Below, one piece after another: positions 51,848 to 51,967 of a stretch of DNA of 51,967 nucleotides. The stretch is taken from the NCBI GenBank assembly GCA_947649935.1, contig CANSTR010000011.1, positions 1-51,967 on the forward strand, read 5' to 3'. The stretch is from an uncultured Clostridia bacterium (GTDB taxonomy: Bacteria; Bacillota; Clostridia; TANB77; CAG-508). The translations under genes and the position numbers were made by a program. Positions within the stretch are counted from its first letter, which is position 1. The number at the start of each line of letters is the position of its first letter. Below the pieces are notes generated by a model, which was not told the origin of the DNA, ran no database searches, and was given only the letters and a program-made list of their open reading frames with translations.

Positions 51848-51967
51848 ATTTATATTCTCCTTTAAGCTTAAAAACAAGTTTTTTTCAACTTTTCAATCGA
51901 CTTTTTCATCTAAAAAAAATAAAGCTGTAATTTAGCTTACAACTTTACCTTGGCTCCTCCTGTAAGA

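Noticed and set aside
1..51967. tRNA, rRNA or insertion sequence genes
   Set aside because: None seen: no cloverleaf-like segments with CCA ends, no rRNA signatures and no transposase motifs in any reading frame inspected.
1..51967. Alternative genetic code (TGA read as Trp), suggested by the several broken genes
   Set aside because: TGA works as a normal stop, for example in the flavoprotein/nitrilase ATGA overlap, and the breaks are one-base shifts rather than in-frame TGA codons.
51922..51967. End of another gene at the right edge
   Set aside because: Only about 20 bases could be coding; a short AAGCT hairpin hints at a terminator, but this is too little to call a gene.

Overview
The window is AT-rich, bacterial and standard-code (TAA, TAG and TGA all act as stops). 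It carries strong AGGAGG-type ribosome binding sites and vegetative TTGACA-17-TATAAT promoters. The gene set (bS21, SigA, CarD, class III ribonucleotide reductase, a PrgI-type secretion system, a Clostridium-like CRISPR repeat) points to an anaerobic member of the Bacillota, most likely an uncultured gut Clostridia lineage. This is an inference from gene content, not a database match.

Layout. 1-7 kb is housekeeping: the end of a prepilin-like gene, rpsU, prs, a frameshifted nrdG, nrdD, a sugar-phosphate isomerase-like gene and a HAD hydrolase pair. 7-10.5 kb is an accessory patch: a decayed small gene, two terminators, a conspicuously GC-richer secreted Thr/Pro-rich protein with a structured leader, and a membrane-anchored unknown. 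10.5-15 kb is core again: rpoD, a frameshifted dnaG, carD and dut. 15.3-18.7 kb is a very large prepilin-like surface protein with InlB-type repeats, followed by alr and a calcium/sodium antiporter.

21.3-45 kb, nearly half the window, is a type IV secretion system. One long minus-strand operon (41.7 to 21.3 kb) encodes a VirB2-like pilin, PrgI (VirB3-like), a membrane-anchored VirB4 N-domain-like protein, the VirB4 ATPase, three VirB6/TrbL-like channel proteins, three or four single-pass VirB8-like or unknown proteins, and a giant VirB1-like peptidoglycan hydrolase. A second operon just upstream encodes four more VirB2-like pilins, and a prepilin-like gene sits between the two. No relaxase, VirD4 coupling protein, integrase or transfer origin is recognisable inside the window. 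The machine therefore either depends on partners elsewhere or is a stand-alone secretion or uptake apparatus.

45-52 kb holds a small basic protein, an APH-type kinase, a DUF3298-like protein, an operon of nitrilase, flavoprotein and degenerate HD protein, a nine-repeat CRISPR array with no cas genes nearby, a peptidase E/XRE pair, and a frameshifted metallo-beta-lactamase-fold gene.

Themes across the window: (i) short GC-rich palindromes (REP-like, ending in CCCCTAC) lie beside or inside the prepilin-like genes and just behind several stop codons; (ii) the three prepilin-like genes share an operator-like inverted repeat TRTTAC-N6-GTAAYA; (iii) several single-base frameshifts, including one in the essential gene dnaG, suggest sequence errors or, less likely, recoding.
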